A stretch of DNA of 64,000 bases from Ypsolopha sequella (Eukaryota > Arthropoda > Insecta > Lepidoptera > Ypsolophidae), in NCBI GenBank assembly GCA_934047225.1, contig OW203988.1, positions 10,760,229 through 10,824,228 of the forward strand, in the 5' to 3' direction. The notes beneath the pieces are model-generated. The model did not search any database and was not told where the DNA came from. It saw only the letters and a list, made by a program, of their open reading frames with translations. This document shows positions 52,901-57,101 of the stretch, piece after piece; the stretch's first letter is position 1, and the number at the start of each line of letters is the position of its first letter. Position numbers and translations under genes: made by a program.

Positions 52901-55240
52901 GATGTTACCACTTCGTGGTAAAACGAAGTGATTATAATTTTTTCTTTGAGATGGTTCAGCACCAACTGTGTAGGTACATCAGAGATGATGTTGGGCGGGC
53001 AACTGTCAAATAAGGCGTCTTTTCAAGCAGATTACATTAAGAACCGGGTCCGCGACGACGACAGTTTTGATGCAAAGCAGTTTGTTAAAAAAAAATCTGG
53101 CCTTTATCGCGATGTTTTTGTAAAAACCAAGGACATACACCACTACATATAGTTCATATTGGCCGTTTAAATAAATGCCTAAAATGATTTGATTGAATTG
53201 TTTCTCTTTTGCAAATTATTTTGGTACGTACGAGCCCGTTCCGAATAGTTCTTCATAATGTCTAAAGTACCAAAATAATTCGCAAAGGAGAAACAATTCA
53301 ATCAAATACATTTTTGGACTTAATTTAGACGGCCAATATGAATTGGTGGATGTCCCTGGTTTTTACAAAAACATCGCGGTAAAGATGAGAAAAATATTAA
53401 AAAAATACTTCGCATCAAACGGAAGAAAAATACGGAGCGGGTTCTTAAGGAACCCAAATACACCATCTTAAATATAGCTTTTGATCTGATTAGTATAGTA
53501 TAGGACATGAAAATAGTACATTACAAATTGTCACATTTAACACGGGTGATGCGTCCGCAGCAATGAAGTGTGCAACGGGCACGGCATGAATTAGCTTAGC
53601 AACACTAATCGCATGGGCAAACTAAGGCATGTATTATTTATCTATAAAATGTAAAAGGTAGGGATGTATTCGATACCGATACCGATATTTCGGCGACACT
53701 TTGGGTTTGCCGATATATCGGCATCGGCGATATTTTAATTGCCGGTACAACGATACTTTTAAAATTTCGCGCTTCAAGCAAGTAATGTAAACGCGCCTGT
53801 TGCTTCGTCTATTTCGTTGCAAACGAGGCACGGACTATGCTCGGGGTAGCCCCGCGCGCTTTAATCCGTGTGTTAAATTGTTTCTCCTGCTTTGGCCTCG
53901 CGTATTCCAGTTCGCTAGATGCTTTGGTTGGTTGTTGTCAATAACGATCTTTAGATCTGCATACAGACTTAATTTTATTAAATTACCATTGTCAAATTTG
54001 GTTAGATTCTGTCCATTAGTATAGCAATCTTCACGAGAATACGTTTATATGGCGAGAAGCGCAAGGATGATTAGTATTACCTTAATAACTAATTATCTCA
54101 TTGTAAGTCTGTAATTTCTTATATTAATTTAAAATATATATTTAAATATATATTAAATTCACTAAGCGTATCGGTATCGGAATCGGAATCGCTGATAGTT
54201 CAATAAGAGTATCGGTATCGTATCGGCAAAAAGGCGTATCGATGCATCCCTAGTAAAAAGCCTAACTTTTAAATTTTTTGTTGTATTTTCTCATATTAAT
54301 TTTAATAAATAAATAAATATTTAATGAAAATAATAAATATTTTTTTGATGCGGTTACCACTGTACAATCCTCAGCAGCGAGACAGATTATAAAGAAAGAA
54401 AGAAGCGAGATCACTGTTCGATAACTTATTATCCAACTTAAGAACTGGGACACTTTTTATTGCAGGATTCGAAAGAGATTACATAGTGGCCGCATTATCT
54501 TCTACCATGCGGACAAAGTCGCAGGCAACAGCTAGTAAATAAAATAAAACTCTTACCCAAACTGGATCAGGATAATCACAAATTTCAGATATCTGGTGCT
54601 TGATGATTTCTCTATCTTTCTCAAATGATCTCTCCAAAAACACAAACTCCGCAAACTTCCACATCCAACCAATTGGTGGCACATATTGAATTGATTTCTT
54701 GGCATATGCTTTACAGTTCTGAAAAGGAAGAAAAAAATATCTATACTCCTACTTCTGAATTTGGTTTCAATGATACTCAAATAATAAGGTGATTCAAACC
54801 CACCCCTAAGACTCCGATACCATCGCAGAAATGCCAGCCCATGAGCCAGTCTATCTCATAGCTGTGGTTCATGATAAGGTACCCATGTTCTGCTCCATAG
54901 AACTTCTCATATTCATCCTTCTTTATGTAAATTGACACCTTTGTACCGGACCACCACTCAGACATAAACACTAGTTCTGCAATAATTAACATACAATTGT
55001 TAGGGCACAGGTCTCATGGAATAAAAAAAATGTCAAAGGTACCCCAAAAATATACTTACGACTGCTAAAAGAGTAACAAAGATAATAGTTAATTTTCCTG
55101 TACAACGATTTGTTGAAAGGTTTTAAGCAAAAATATAATATGACCTGTACACAATTCAATGCCAATCCAGAGGCAAAGTATGATATTGCAAATCCTAAGT
55201 GGACAGCTGTTGATCTCTTAAAAACAGAAAGGTCAATCAT
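13962..55240 (-). CDS. Agpat3: 1-acyl-sn-glycerol-3-phosphate acyltransferase, AGPAT3/4 type, seven coding exons
   Basis: Minus-strand coding exons: 55240-55060, 54976-54804, 54718-54557, 50630-50430, 46023-45886, 21473-21254 and 14041-13962. All have GT-AG borders and matching phases, giving 384 aa. The enzyme acylates lysophosphatidic acid to phosphatidic acid in the ER membrane. An N-terminal hydrophobic segment lies at about 15-40. The catalytic NHSYEIDW (HX4D) is in exon 2, FLERSFEKD (the FxxR block) in exon 3 and PEGTRF in exon 4. IPAIYNIQLAF in exon 4 is the fourth acyltransferase block. A C-terminal membrane hairpin is in exon 6. The last exon encodes the family-typical tail IGMSKISQGSSYG. 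Introns 1 and 2 are 83 and 85 bp, but introns 3-6 are 3.9, 4.4, 24.4 and 7.2 kb, enlarged by transposons. The AGPAT3 versus AGPAT4 assignment is open. Confidence 0.94.
14082..14343. mobile_element. 262-bp foldback MITE next to AGPAT exon 7
   Basis: The ends CAAGGTGA and TCACCTTG are flanked by TA on both sides (14080-14081 and 14344-14345), and the two halves form an imperfect palindrome over most of the length. Related copies are at 16820-17064, 23951-24162 (partial) and 59021-59078 (partial). The shared core is CTCCAGTATGAATT. The TA target fits Tc1/mariner-mobilised MITEs. It lies 40 bp upstream of the AGPAT exon 7 acceptor. Confidence 0.8.
14911..15465 (-). pseudogene. C-terminal remnant of the pogo-type transposase
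   Basis: A 184-codon frame beginning 8 bp after the preceding ORF stops, in a different frame. Residues 1-45 are lysine-rich, 50-85 are acidic (SSSEDEMIVPYAESEDSEYD), and a compact tail ends at KPLDVFEKP. Basic-then-acidic tails are common after the DDE domain in pogo/Tigger-like proteins. The most likely reading is that an internal deletion removed the catalytic core and shifted the frame. It has no recognisable catalytic residues. Confidence 0.55.
15474..15941 (-). CDS. Pogo-type DNA-binding protein (HTH_psq plus CENP-B-like), catalytic domain lost
   Basis: A 155-aa frame starting MPRVYVRKRENKYS. Residues 10-55 fit a psq-type helix-turn-helix (SLENLKKAVEDVKEKRKTYR, then a VPISVIYHRIKG-type recognition helix). 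Residues 70-145 fit a CENP-B/Tc5-type helix-turn-helix (LPNNVENHIVSCLK, then WYYNFVKRHPDLSLKKP). In complete pogo/Tigger transposases a DDE domain of about 200 residues follows; here the frame stops soon after the second DNA-binding fold. It could bind the element's repeated ends without cutting, but this is inference. The region is inside AGPAT intron 6, same strand as AGPAT. Confidence 0.72.
   Translation of the reverse strand: MPRVYVRKRENKYSLENLKKAVEDVKEKRKTYRKAEEAYGVPISVIYHRIKGRKINIEKMGAGVPKVLPNNVENHIVSCLKTRAEMGYPVQREELKQLVKEYVEASALKTPFKNNTPGDDWYYNFVKRHPDLSLKKPQKNASNKVRLVKFSHQTK
16820..17064. mobile_element. MITE, same family as 14082-14343
   Basis: Begins CAAGGCGAATTTAATCAATC and ends with the inverse, TTGATTAAATTTCACCTTA. 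It carries CATACTGGAGAC on the left and GTCTCCAGTATGAATTC on the right. The TA-rich flanks make the exact borders uncertain. Confidence 0.65.
17981..18124. mobile_element. Hairpin MITE with 29-bp perfect arms
   Basis: 17981-18009 (GTTGTTGACTATATGCCAAC onward) is the exact reverse complement of 18096-18124. The loop is 86 bp. No coding content. Confidence 0.65.
18215..18365. mobile_element. Foldback MITE with ~50-bp arms
   Basis: The left arm contains CGAGCCCTGTGACAGC and the right arm its near-perfect complement CTGTCACAGGGCTCAAGC, both extending out to GCTATAG. It lies directly beside the hairpin at 17981-18124. Confidence 0.65.
18830..19639 (+). pseudogene. THAP-domain gene with one internal stop
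   Basis: Exons 18830-18906, 19191-19386 and possibly 19490-19639 join in phase. The protein starts MSCAIEGC and carries the complete THAP C2CH zinc-finger signature: C3 and C8, SEWLRR with the conserved tryptophan, ICSKHF (cysteine and histidine), and the AVPTL-like DALPTLYLP. An in-frame TGA at 19240-19242 (codon 43) interrupts it; CGA to TGA is a likely origin. THAP domains occur in transcription factors and in P-type transposases. Exon 3 (about 49 codons to TAG) has no recognisable domain. It is nested in AGPAT intron 6 on the opposite strand. It may be a decayed gene or a P-element relic. Confidence 0.65.
21120..21217 (+). CDS. Possible isolated first coding exon
   Basis: An ATG at 21120 opens 32 codons (MDIQGIQTMDIREKGRN onward) ending at AG|GTAAAT, a plausible donor at 21218. 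The codon mix is less AT-rich than the surroundings. No downstream partner exon was found on the plus strand, and I do not recognise the peptide. It lies 37 bp beyond the donor end of AGPAT exon 6, on the opposite strand. It may be chance. Confidence 0.2.
22190..22400 (+). repeat. Dispersed repeat, copy 1 (partner 47390-47560)
   Basis: Shares CGTTTCTGTCGATATT and GCGCTGAT(T/A)TGAA-type blocks, in the same order and orientation, with 47390-47560. The type is unknown. Confidence 0.5.
22735..23905. repeat. Interval with inverted similar ends, possible old DNA element
   Basis: The left part (22735-22910) and the reverse complement of the right part (23775-23905) share GTGAAAGTAATAAAA and TTATTAATAATTTTC. 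The interior is very AT-rich and non-coding. The borders are not resolved. Confidence 0.4.
23951..24162. mobile_element. Partial copy of the CTCCAGTATGAATT MITE family
   Basis: The left edge GACTCGGTAAGCGGTCAGGA and right edge TCTACAGTATGAATTTGACT followed by TCACCTTATA match the inner and outer parts of the MITEs at 14082 and 16820. Confidence 0.55.
24500..24955. repeat. Fragments of the 'GGGTTCCGTA' dispersed repeat
   Basis: AGGGTTCCGTACATTAAG near 24503 and TCTCACTCGCACTGAGGG near 24885 are typical segments of a repeat seen again at 25955-26030, 49165-49560, 50805-50880, 51920-52170 and 52330-52385. I associate these words with lepidopteran genomes. Confidence 0.5.
24964..25263 (+). mobile_element. 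300-bp hAT-type MITE, copy 1
   Basis: The ends CAAGGCCGGCCAA and TTGGCCAGCCTTG are inverted repeats. The flanks TCTTATAG (24956-24963) and CCTTATAG (25264-25271) form an 8-bp target duplication with one mismatch. A second copy in the opposite orientation is at 56538-56835 with a perfect 8-bp duplication. This is typical of hAT-mobilised non-autonomous elements. Confidence 0.85.
25443..25670 (+). repeat. LINE-derived dispersed repeat, copy 1
   Basis: More than 200 bp nearly identical to 34063-34290, including CAGCCTAGTTCGTCCACTGC and ACACACGCTGGGCAGGCGGG. Words of the type 'tccactgctggacat' are typical of lepidopteran RTE-type LINE 3' ends. Copy 1 lacks the GGACATAAA segment present in copy 2. 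Confidence 0.6.
26327..26375 (+). ncRNA. Degenerate hammerhead-like motif
   Basis: CAGATGACGGCCCCATACCG followed by TGGGCCGAAATATACC has the layout of a hammerhead core: CUGAUGA-like, a GC-rich stem II, GAAA, then UAUAC. The expected CUGAUGA reads CAGATGA and stem I is poor. It is probably a decayed Penelope-type terminal ribozyme. Confidence 0.3.
26461..26604. repeat. Perfect 65-bp inverted repeat with 14-nt loop
   Basis: 26461-26525 is the exact reverse complement of 26540-26604. The arms begin TGATTTATATAAAAACGGCT. The flanks continue as TTCTTGAA-like sequence on both sides. It has no coding content. A perfect palindrome of this size must be recent or maintained. Confidence 0.9.
26730..26878. 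mobile_element. Foldback MITE with ~55-bp arms
   Basis: The left arm GAGCCGTATTTTTGAATCG and right arm CGATAAAAATACGGCTCC pair, continuing through CACGTGCGAAA / TTTCGCACGT. Confidence 0.65.
27394..30237 (-). pseudogene. LINE ORF2: APE endonuclease plus reverse transcriptase, one stop codon
   Basis: One frame of about 948 codons, interrupted only by TAG at 29913-29911. The endonuclease shows NIQSI, LTETW, VAGDFNLDM and LSDHNAI motifs. The reverse transcriptase has PVCILPTISKVFE, motif A FCDLSKAFD, motif B GVPQGSILGPVLF and a catalytic FADD. It would nick target DNA and copy its own RNA. It has no clear ATG of its own at the junction: the frame opens at TTG at 30237, overlapping the ORF1 stop. 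That suggests reinitiation or readthrough in the living element. The single stop implies a young, recently dead copy. Confidence 0.85.
30234..32027 (-). CDS. LINE ORF1: coiled coil plus SGNH-hydrolase-like domain
   Basis: 597 aa from ATG at 32027, uninterrupted. Residues 1-230 are strongly charged with heptad-like segments (coiled coil, probably for multimerisation and RNA binding). Residues 230-300 are a low-complexity hydrophilic linker. Residues 307-480 look like the SGNH/esterase fold found in ORF1 of CR1 and L2 LINEs (LVIFSDDAGPGLASRL, then YGD-like blocks). The usual catalytic GDS is replaced by SDD, so hydrolase activity is doubtful. A Thr/Asn/Lys-rich tail follows. The stop overlaps the start of ORF2. 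Confidence 0.7.
   Translation of the reverse strand: MNNAKKIIMTRAKKREISNANLKEKNIENTGKAYAVALKNFKDDNDKKDKLISTLLKEQENNERETQRIIEENTELKRRLNKLESENYEQQQEIFNLGIEITEYKEEHEKFENTHLELITPLKTKLNRLEDENHELLEKILKGITGKEDDTGIKNSFDLTKVRKPICKYRNSNILKKLKKANKKNRHLKKICLKINKENLKLNHKILEHETKEEIMRSQLEATDNKTIKYTVNNKNDNEPQKGGNYDAVCIHNDKKCTIPEDNSNREQKHNQKPKEKKEANDDNEQKIKHKSETYTNHKAQNIQKKLVIFSDDAGPGLASRLIQRSADNYKILNYCKPGATPYQILDNYSVATKSLTENDTVAIVITKYHSIEFGEGYADFIIQLLDMDKRNFNVILYTLSYNGRNDRNIYRTNEKLVKAALKLKNVRFVDINESKEISNQYYIVGELIRINNNFTGLSPLRFFECHEELLYSMEKYETINLVQENKTTENTITELDGTNKTRAIAINTTVNTDKTNNTNRNSNAIKTSLETKNLKDKTEISNTDKKEALGKKGTIDQKENTGNAKTLTFTDKSDSKKEEKITNTNFHANRLKSLKS
32161..34062. other. AGPAT intron 5 sequence, mostly unassigned
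   Basis: No gene or exon is supported. A local repeat of CCCTCG(C/T)TACGCTCAG lies at 33170-33220. A short palindrome (CATATGGACTAGGA / TCCTAGTCCATAGG) lies at 33904-33950. Otherwise plain AT-rich sequence. Confidence 0.4.
34063..34290 (+). repeat. LINE-derived dispersed repeat, copy 2
   Basis: Partner of 25443-25670 in the same orientation. It is followed by 34290-34610, which is richer in C and ends in a CA dinucleotide tract near 34545-34565. Confidence 0.6.
34723..34763 (-). ncRNA. Hammerhead-ribozyme-like motif, Penelope long copy 3' end
   Basis: Read on the minus strand: GTGA, CTGATG, GC-rich hairpin (GGGCC-CGAGT-GGCCC), GAAA, TATATC, TCAC. Stem I (GTGA/TCAC), stem II and the GAAA box are in hammerhead order. 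Stem III is very short, as reported for Penelope-like elements. The position usually occupied by A after CUGAUG is C here, so activity is uncertain. Confidence 0.6.
35045..37795 (-). CDS. Penelope-like reverse transcriptase with GIY-YIG endonuclease, long copy
   Basis: The open frame extends from 37879, where the first codon is TTG; the first ATG is at 37795, giving 916 aa. Using the longer numbering (944), an N-terminal helical region at 1-320 precedes the reverse transcriptase: DKGSATVILN at about 345-354, IDVTSLYTNIP at 490-500, GTAMGTRMAPSYANLFM at 551-567, catalytic YIDD at 588-591 and FLDVDLS. Then come a cysteine pair motif (CRRPRCKTC) and a GIY-YIG nuclease (IYILECRHCPAFYVGETKNA onward) near the C-terminus. 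This architecture is diagnostic of endonuclease-bearing Penelope-like elements. No stop or frameshift is visible. Confidence 0.9.
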   Translation of the reverse strand: MKEIINKIKNNCDRLLQYYTHVLFLRQCLQIGAAPKGLIPKIPIHTMPAIIRNHMILVNLNNALNTTYMLFIQYSNLCTHYKNSLDNLLKVSLIAYPRLFIEIQEILSNTTTKLSHENVRLFKKLENLENYYKYKNISLPIKYQPNMELSTLNLTPTDMSHPFCIPPPPAIQSNNLEKDNVIINFSSLELTDTDKSLINKGLTFCPTTKLNRIKLLNDFIAFGRNLKWKHYWTTHKQSNNTKIHDALQKFKQPSAHEPPQLPPNHPIEIFMSGILSKLSDDQYINSLQIISHNLTPKERISLEKLKQNDEIIILPADKGSATVILNKKDYIQEGLRQLNDANFYSLSPSDPCDQVMDVVQNIVQSRGEAEGLSETDRELMLPSHPRTPNFYMLPKIHKPNHPGRPIVASYDSPTEHISAFVDHHLQPLVKNLPSYIKDTNHFIEIIKSLPLPKDIHMHLVTIDVTSLYTNIPHDTGLRALRDHLNNRLSPHQPSTDFITKLAETILNNNFFSFDNKYYHQIKGTAMGTRMAPSYANLFMASIEKNFLSTEPRQPLIWKRYIDDIFMIWPHDRPSLDDFLHRLNEHSNLNFTHEISTTAITFLDVDLSIGNKNHLTTSVHFKPTNKLQYLHFDSCHPLHIKKSIPFSLSLRGRRICNTQETLENYQHKIHTGLLHRNYPNNFLIKHIHDRPRQHIHNNKPNRNNTQNQLRLITTYFHGSYKLKKLIKDFLPILTQNDDTKNLLPRNMQICYKQNPNLKSILTKTNAPHNNNTTTTPGTSPCRRPRCKTCAIINTATAINTHHTVNTYKSQPNTTCTTSNCIYILECRHCPAFYVGETKNALSIRMNHHRHTSDSITNNRLPIPTHTRLHKSKFNQCFTVRILKSFIPALTDIQLRTWESSFIWSLGAQYGPGLNKQH
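38109..38135 (+). promoter_or_regulatory. Possible core promoter (TATA plus initiator) between the two Penelope copies
   Basis: TATATAAG at 38109-38116 is followed 24 nt later by ATCAGTC, matching the arthropod initiator TCAGT. It points toward the plus-strand copy. The spacing is slightly short for a canonical pair. Suggestive only. Confidence 0.3.
38372..38637 (-). repeat. Inverted pseudo-LTR arm, left
   Basis: Reverse complement of 40684-40947. It begins TAAATAAATATTGAAAGTTG; its partner ends in the inverse. It holds an A-rich tract and a hammerhead-like motif. Its last 46 bp (38592-38637) are repeated in tandem at 38638-38683, just before the coding part resumes at 38690. Confidence 0.85.
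38449..38489 (-). ncRNA. Hammerhead-ribozyme-like motif, internal pseudo-LTR
   Basis: Same sequence as 34723-34763, on the minus strand inside the left pseudo-LTR arm. Confidence 0.6.
38627..40549 (+). CDS. Penelope-like protein, 5'-truncated inverted copy with chimeric start
   Basis: 640 aa. The first 21 residues are encoded by the inverted 3'-UTR/pseudo-LTR sequence. From ERISLEKLK (residue 22) onward it is identical to residues 326-944 of the long copy. It keeps the reverse-transcriptase catalytic motifs (IDVTSLYTNIP, YIDD) and the GIY-YIG nuclease but lacks the N-terminal 325 residues. The in-frame fusion at 38690 may be accidental. Functionality is unknown. Confidence 0.85.
   Translation: MQTFYKSHIAPSHRIDADFLQERISLEKLKQNDEIIILPADKGSATVILNKKDYIQEGLRQLNDANFYSLSPSDPCDQVMDVVQNIVQSRGEAEGLSETDRELMLPSHPRTPNFYMLPKIHKPNHPGRPIVASYDSPTEHISAFVDHHLQPLVKNLPSYIKDTNHFIEIIKSLPLPKDIHMHLVTIDVTSLYTNIPHDTGLRALRDHLNNRLSPHQPSTDFITKLAETILNNNFFSFDNKYYHQIKGTAMGTRMAPSYANLFMASIEKNFLSTEPRQPLIWKRYIDDIFMIWPHDRPSLDDFLHRLNEHSNLNFTHEISTTAITFLDVDLSIGNKNHLTTSVHFKPTNKLQYLHFDSCHPLHIKKSIPFSLSLRGRRICNTQETLENYQHKIHTGLLHRNYPNNFLIKHIHDRPRQHIHNNKPNRNNTQNQLRLITTYFHGSYKLKKLIKDFLPILTQNDDTKNLLPRNMQICYKQNPNLKSILTKTNAPHNNNTTTTPGTSPCRRPRCKTCAIINTATAINTHHTVNTYKSQPNTTCTTSNCIYILECRHCPAFYVGETKNALSIRMNHHRHTSDSITNNRLPIPTHTRLHKSKFNQCFTVRILKSFIPALTDIQLRTWESSFIWSLGAQYGPGLNKQH
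40830..40870 (+). ncRNA. Hammerhead-ribozyme-like motif, plus-copy 3' end
   Basis: The plus-strand counterpart of the other two: GTGA, CTGATG, GGGCC/GGCCC hairpin, GAAA, TATATC, TCAC. It lies 281 bp after the plus-copy stop codon and at the start of the final ~78 bp of the composite. Confidence 0.6.
40962..42180. other. AGPAT intron 5 sequence without recognised features
   Basis: AT-rich and non-coding. AGAAGGGCAAGAAACTTAG at about 41399 recurs near 45392. A short inverted pair (GACACGGGTATGGAA / TTCCATACACGTGTC) lies at 41891-41943. Confidence 0.4.
42185..42436. mobile_element. Foldback MITE with ~95-bp arms
   Basis: The left arm GTAGCAGAAAGGTGTAACCA onward pairs with the right arm ending GGTTACACCTTTCTGTTAC. 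Inner blocks CAGTCAATGGTATA / TATACCATTGACTG also pair. Confidence 0.7.
42632..42794 (+). mobile_element. 163-bp MITE, 'CTCTACCGCG' family copy 1
   Basis: The ends GGGGCTTTACGGCGTAATTC and GAATTACGCGGTAGACCCA are inverted repeats. The interior is nearly identical, in opposite orientation, to 51541-51706. A deleted version is at 48196-48247. Confidence 0.75.
42800..45000. other. AGPAT intron 5 sequence, unassigned
   Basis: AT-rich and non-coding. It contains homopolymer tracts (a G9 run near 42900 and a G8 run near 43563) and long A/T-rich stretches at 44220-44400. No element borders are recognised. Confidence 0.35.
45005..45383 (-). mobile_element. LINE-like 3' fragment, copy 2
   Basis: Inverted copy of 8508-8874. 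The tail CAAATTCAAATTCAAATAG at 45006-45024 marks the 3' end on the minus strand. It lies about 500 bp downstream of AGPAT exon 5. Confidence 0.6.
46519..46796. mobile_element. Foldback element with ~108-bp arms in AGPAT intron 4
   Basis: 46521-46628 pairs almost perfectly with 46679-46795. Shared blocks are TTGCAATATTCCGCTAAACA and GCAGACTCAAGCA. The loop is about 50 bp. No coding content. Confidence 0.75.
47390..47560 (+). repeat. Dispersed repeat, copy 2 (partner 22190-22400)
   Basis: Same order of blocks as 22190-22400 (GCGCTGATATGAA, then CGTTTCTGTCGATATT, then TCGACTC). The copies are diverged. Confidence 0.5.
47948..48195. mobile_element. MITE with nested double hairpin
   Basis: The outer arms GGCCCTGCAGTCTCGACAAA and its complement close the element, and both contain the palindrome AGCGATCGCT. 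An inner pair (GTCTACCGTCAAGCTATCGA and its near complement around 48085-48113) forms a second hairpin around TTCCGATT. Confidence 0.7.
48196..48247. mobile_element. Internally deleted 'CTCTACCGCG' MITE
   Basis: GGGGCTCTACCGCGTAATTC on the left and ACGCGGTAGACCCA on the right flank only ~15 bp of interior; full copies are at 42632 and 51541. Confidence 0.65.
48250..48535. mobile_element. Two adjacent CCTCTAAAAAGGC MITEs
   Basis: Copies 48250-48390 and 48391-48535 stand head to tail. Each runs from CCTCTAAAAAGGC to GGCCTTTTTAG(A/G)TCCC. Same family as 1493-1632. Together with 47948 and 48196 this makes four MITEs in under 600 bp. Confidence 0.7.
49165..49560. repeat. 'GGGTTCCGTA' dispersed repeat fragments
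   Basis: AGGGTTCCGTACACCCGAAG, the TCCGTCCGTCCGTCTGTCAC stretch and CGACTCGCACTTAGCC are successive parts of the repeat, broken by indels. Confidence 0.55.
50805..52390. repeat. Further 'GGGTTCCGTA' fragments with a nested MITE
   Basis: Segments at 50815-50860 (CAAGTGCGAGTCAGACTCG then GTAGGGTTCCGTA), 51920-52170 (GGACGGACGGACAACGG) and 52330-52385 (AGGGTTCCGTGTCAG) belong to the repeat. The intervening 51150-51540 has duplicated blocks (GGTATCAAATTGTAGATATT and similar). A MITE is inserted at 51541. Confidence 0.5.
51541..51706 (-). mobile_element. 166-bp MITE, 'CTCTACCGCG' family copy 2
   Basis: The ends GTGGGTCTACCGCGTAATTC and GAATTACGCGGTAGAGCCC are inverted repeats. The interior is the reverse complement of 42632-42794 with few differences. 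Confidence 0.75.
53036..53450. mobile_element. Foldback element with ~190-bp arms
   Basis: The left arm 53036-53228 and right arm 53265-53450 pair with moderate divergence. Shared blocks are CGCGATGTTTTTGTAAAAAC and TTGATTGAATTGTTTCTC. The short central loop is about 40 bp. It is in AGPAT intron 3. Confidence 0.7.
53659..54252 (+). mobile_element. 594-bp non-autonomous hAT element
   Basis: The ends TAGGGATG and CATCCCTA are inverted. The flanks GTAAAAGG (53651-53658) and GTAAAAAG (54253-54260) form an 8-bp duplication with one mismatch. Subterminal regions are rich in CGATAC/CGGTATCG words on both sides. No transposase ORF remains. Confidence 0.82.
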
Positions 55241-55247
55241 TTTTATA

Positions 55248-55276
55248 TCAGCTGCAAAATTTCCTGGTCATGGGTC
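55248..55276 (-). promoter_or_regulatory. AGPAT 5' UTR exon start with a 7-codon uORF
   Basis: An acceptor (TTTTTCAG) ends at 55277, so the coding exon probably starts at 55276 and a non-coding first exon lies upstream. An upstream ATG at 55271 opens seven codons and stops at TGA (55250-55248), 7 nt before the main ATG at 55240. This could reduce translation. Inference only. Confidence 0.45.
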
Positions 55277-56297
55277 CTGAAAAATGTTTTGTTGGTTACA
55301 ATAAAGCTTATCATTCACGCAGTCTGTTTTCCCTTTACATAGCTTGGGTATATTGACAATATATTCACATTGTAAAGAAGGCTCCTTATGAATTAAAACA
55401 TACAATTATCAAACTGCTATTCATCTAGGCAAGTTAGCCAGTTTGATAATTAAAATTGTATGTTTCTCACACAATTCCACAACTGATGTACACTTTTATT
55501 TAAAGCAAGAGTCCTGATATATTATTAATGAGTTATAGTTAGTACCTCCATTAATATTTAGGTTCTTTGGTAGAGTTTTGCCAAGGAATTGTGACACAAC
55601 TTTACCATGACACAGGTAAATGCAATTTTTCACTGGCCTAACTCCAATAGAGGTTAGAGTAGATAGGTATGTGGTTAACTGTTCTTTTTTTCTATGAATT
55701 ATCAGGATTATTAGCTTCTTACCTACATGTTGATTGAAAAATTCATGTTGAATGAATTGGACTTTAAAACAGAGAGCAGTGACTGAAAATTACTTTTACT
55801 CCCAAAGAAACTAATTTTTTTCGCGTTTAATTAGTAAATATAAACCTAATTACGTTGTTGTGTGTATCTTTCTCACAGATAATAGGTTAAAATAACTGTT
55901 GTACCGGAGGAAATTAGAAATCAAGTAGCACGCAAAATTTATTTACTCAGGTCGCAGGGCTCACAACCACTCCGCAACCAAATGTTCCAGCACATTTTGC
56001 GTAACTGCTGCCTAATATAATTTAAATAGAACTTGAATAAGCATATTTTTAACAAATATTTCAGTCAAATAACTCTGACGAAATGAAAATATTTCTACTG
56101 CTTTCTCAATAAAAATTCCGATAGGACATACCGTTTTTCGTATCCGCTGAACAAAATATATATTATTTACGCCGGCTTTTACAGTAAGTAAGGCGTGAAA
56201 ATTGTAATAAATGAATCAATAAATGAACATAAAATAATTAAAGAAGCATTAAAAACTCAAGATGAGTAAAGTCCATTCACAATTCACGCAAAAATCT
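55277..56297. other. AGPAT upstream region
   Basis: Probably contains the AGPAT promoter and first non-coding exon, not resolvable by eye. A hairpin at 55396-55464 pairs AAACATACAATTATCAAACTG with its near complement. Nothing else is recognised. Confidence 0.4.
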
Positions 56298-56305
56298 GTA
56301 AGCAG

Positions 56306-57101
56306 CAGGGTTGCCAGCTTCATCGATACCACCACGGTTGGGTGGGTGCTAAATAAATGACATCTCAGATAGTGCTAAATTGCAATGAATTTCCAAAAAT
56401 AGTACTAAATTGGTCATTAATAAAATATTGTATACGATTTAAAGCGAAATCCATCGCTTTGGATACTCTAGACATTATTTAGAGAACACTATTTACAATT
56501 AATTACATTTACATTATTTAGAGAACACTATTTAAAACAAGGCCGACCAAACCCAGGCACGCGGGCCACAAAGTGGCCCGCCAAGGCATTTGAATTTGCC
56601 TGTCAGCACTTCCGTCGGCTGGCTAGCCGGCAAATTACTATCAGGAAAACCACTTCACAGCTCACATTAAATAAAAAGAAATATGTTGTTTCGTTTCATT
56701 CACAAATAAAGTAAATTAAAGCATATTTTGTCTTTTTTGTGTATAAATTACTTTATGAATATGGTAGTAGTGGTGGCCCAGCGCCGCCACAGTCTAAGAA
56801 ATTTTGCTCACCTGGAAAATTATTGGCCAGCCTTGATTTAAAACATTATTTACCAACTAGAAAACATCAATTTCAATTCACTATAGAATAATAAAAATAA
56901 AAAATAAATTTAAATATAACGATAAAAAAAATTCAAGTGAGATGAATATTTTGATGCAGGTCTTGCATGACTGCTAAATAGTGCTACATTTAGTGTAAGG
57001 TGCTTTACGTAATTTTTCAGCGCTAAATATATGAAAATAGTGTTAGATATCTAGCACCACAGAGCATGTTTAGCACAGAAAGTGCTAAATTGGCAACACT
57101 G
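56306..57101. mobile_element. 796-bp non-autonomous hAT element with nested hAT MITE
   Basis: The ends CAGGGTTGCCA and TTGGCAACACTG are inverted repeats. The flanks GTAAGCAG (56298-56305) and GTAAGTAG (57102-57109) are an 8-bp duplication with one mismatch. Subterminal GTGCTAAAT words recur on both sides. A younger element (56538-56835) has inserted inside it. Confidence 0.82.
56538..56835 (-). mobile_element. 298-bp hAT-type MITE, copy 2
   Basis: Flanked by a perfect 8-bp duplication, ATTTAAAA (56530-56537 and 56836-56843). The ends are CAAGGCCGACCAAA and TTGGCCAGCCTTG. It is homologous to 24964-25263 in opposite orientation. Confidence 0.9.
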
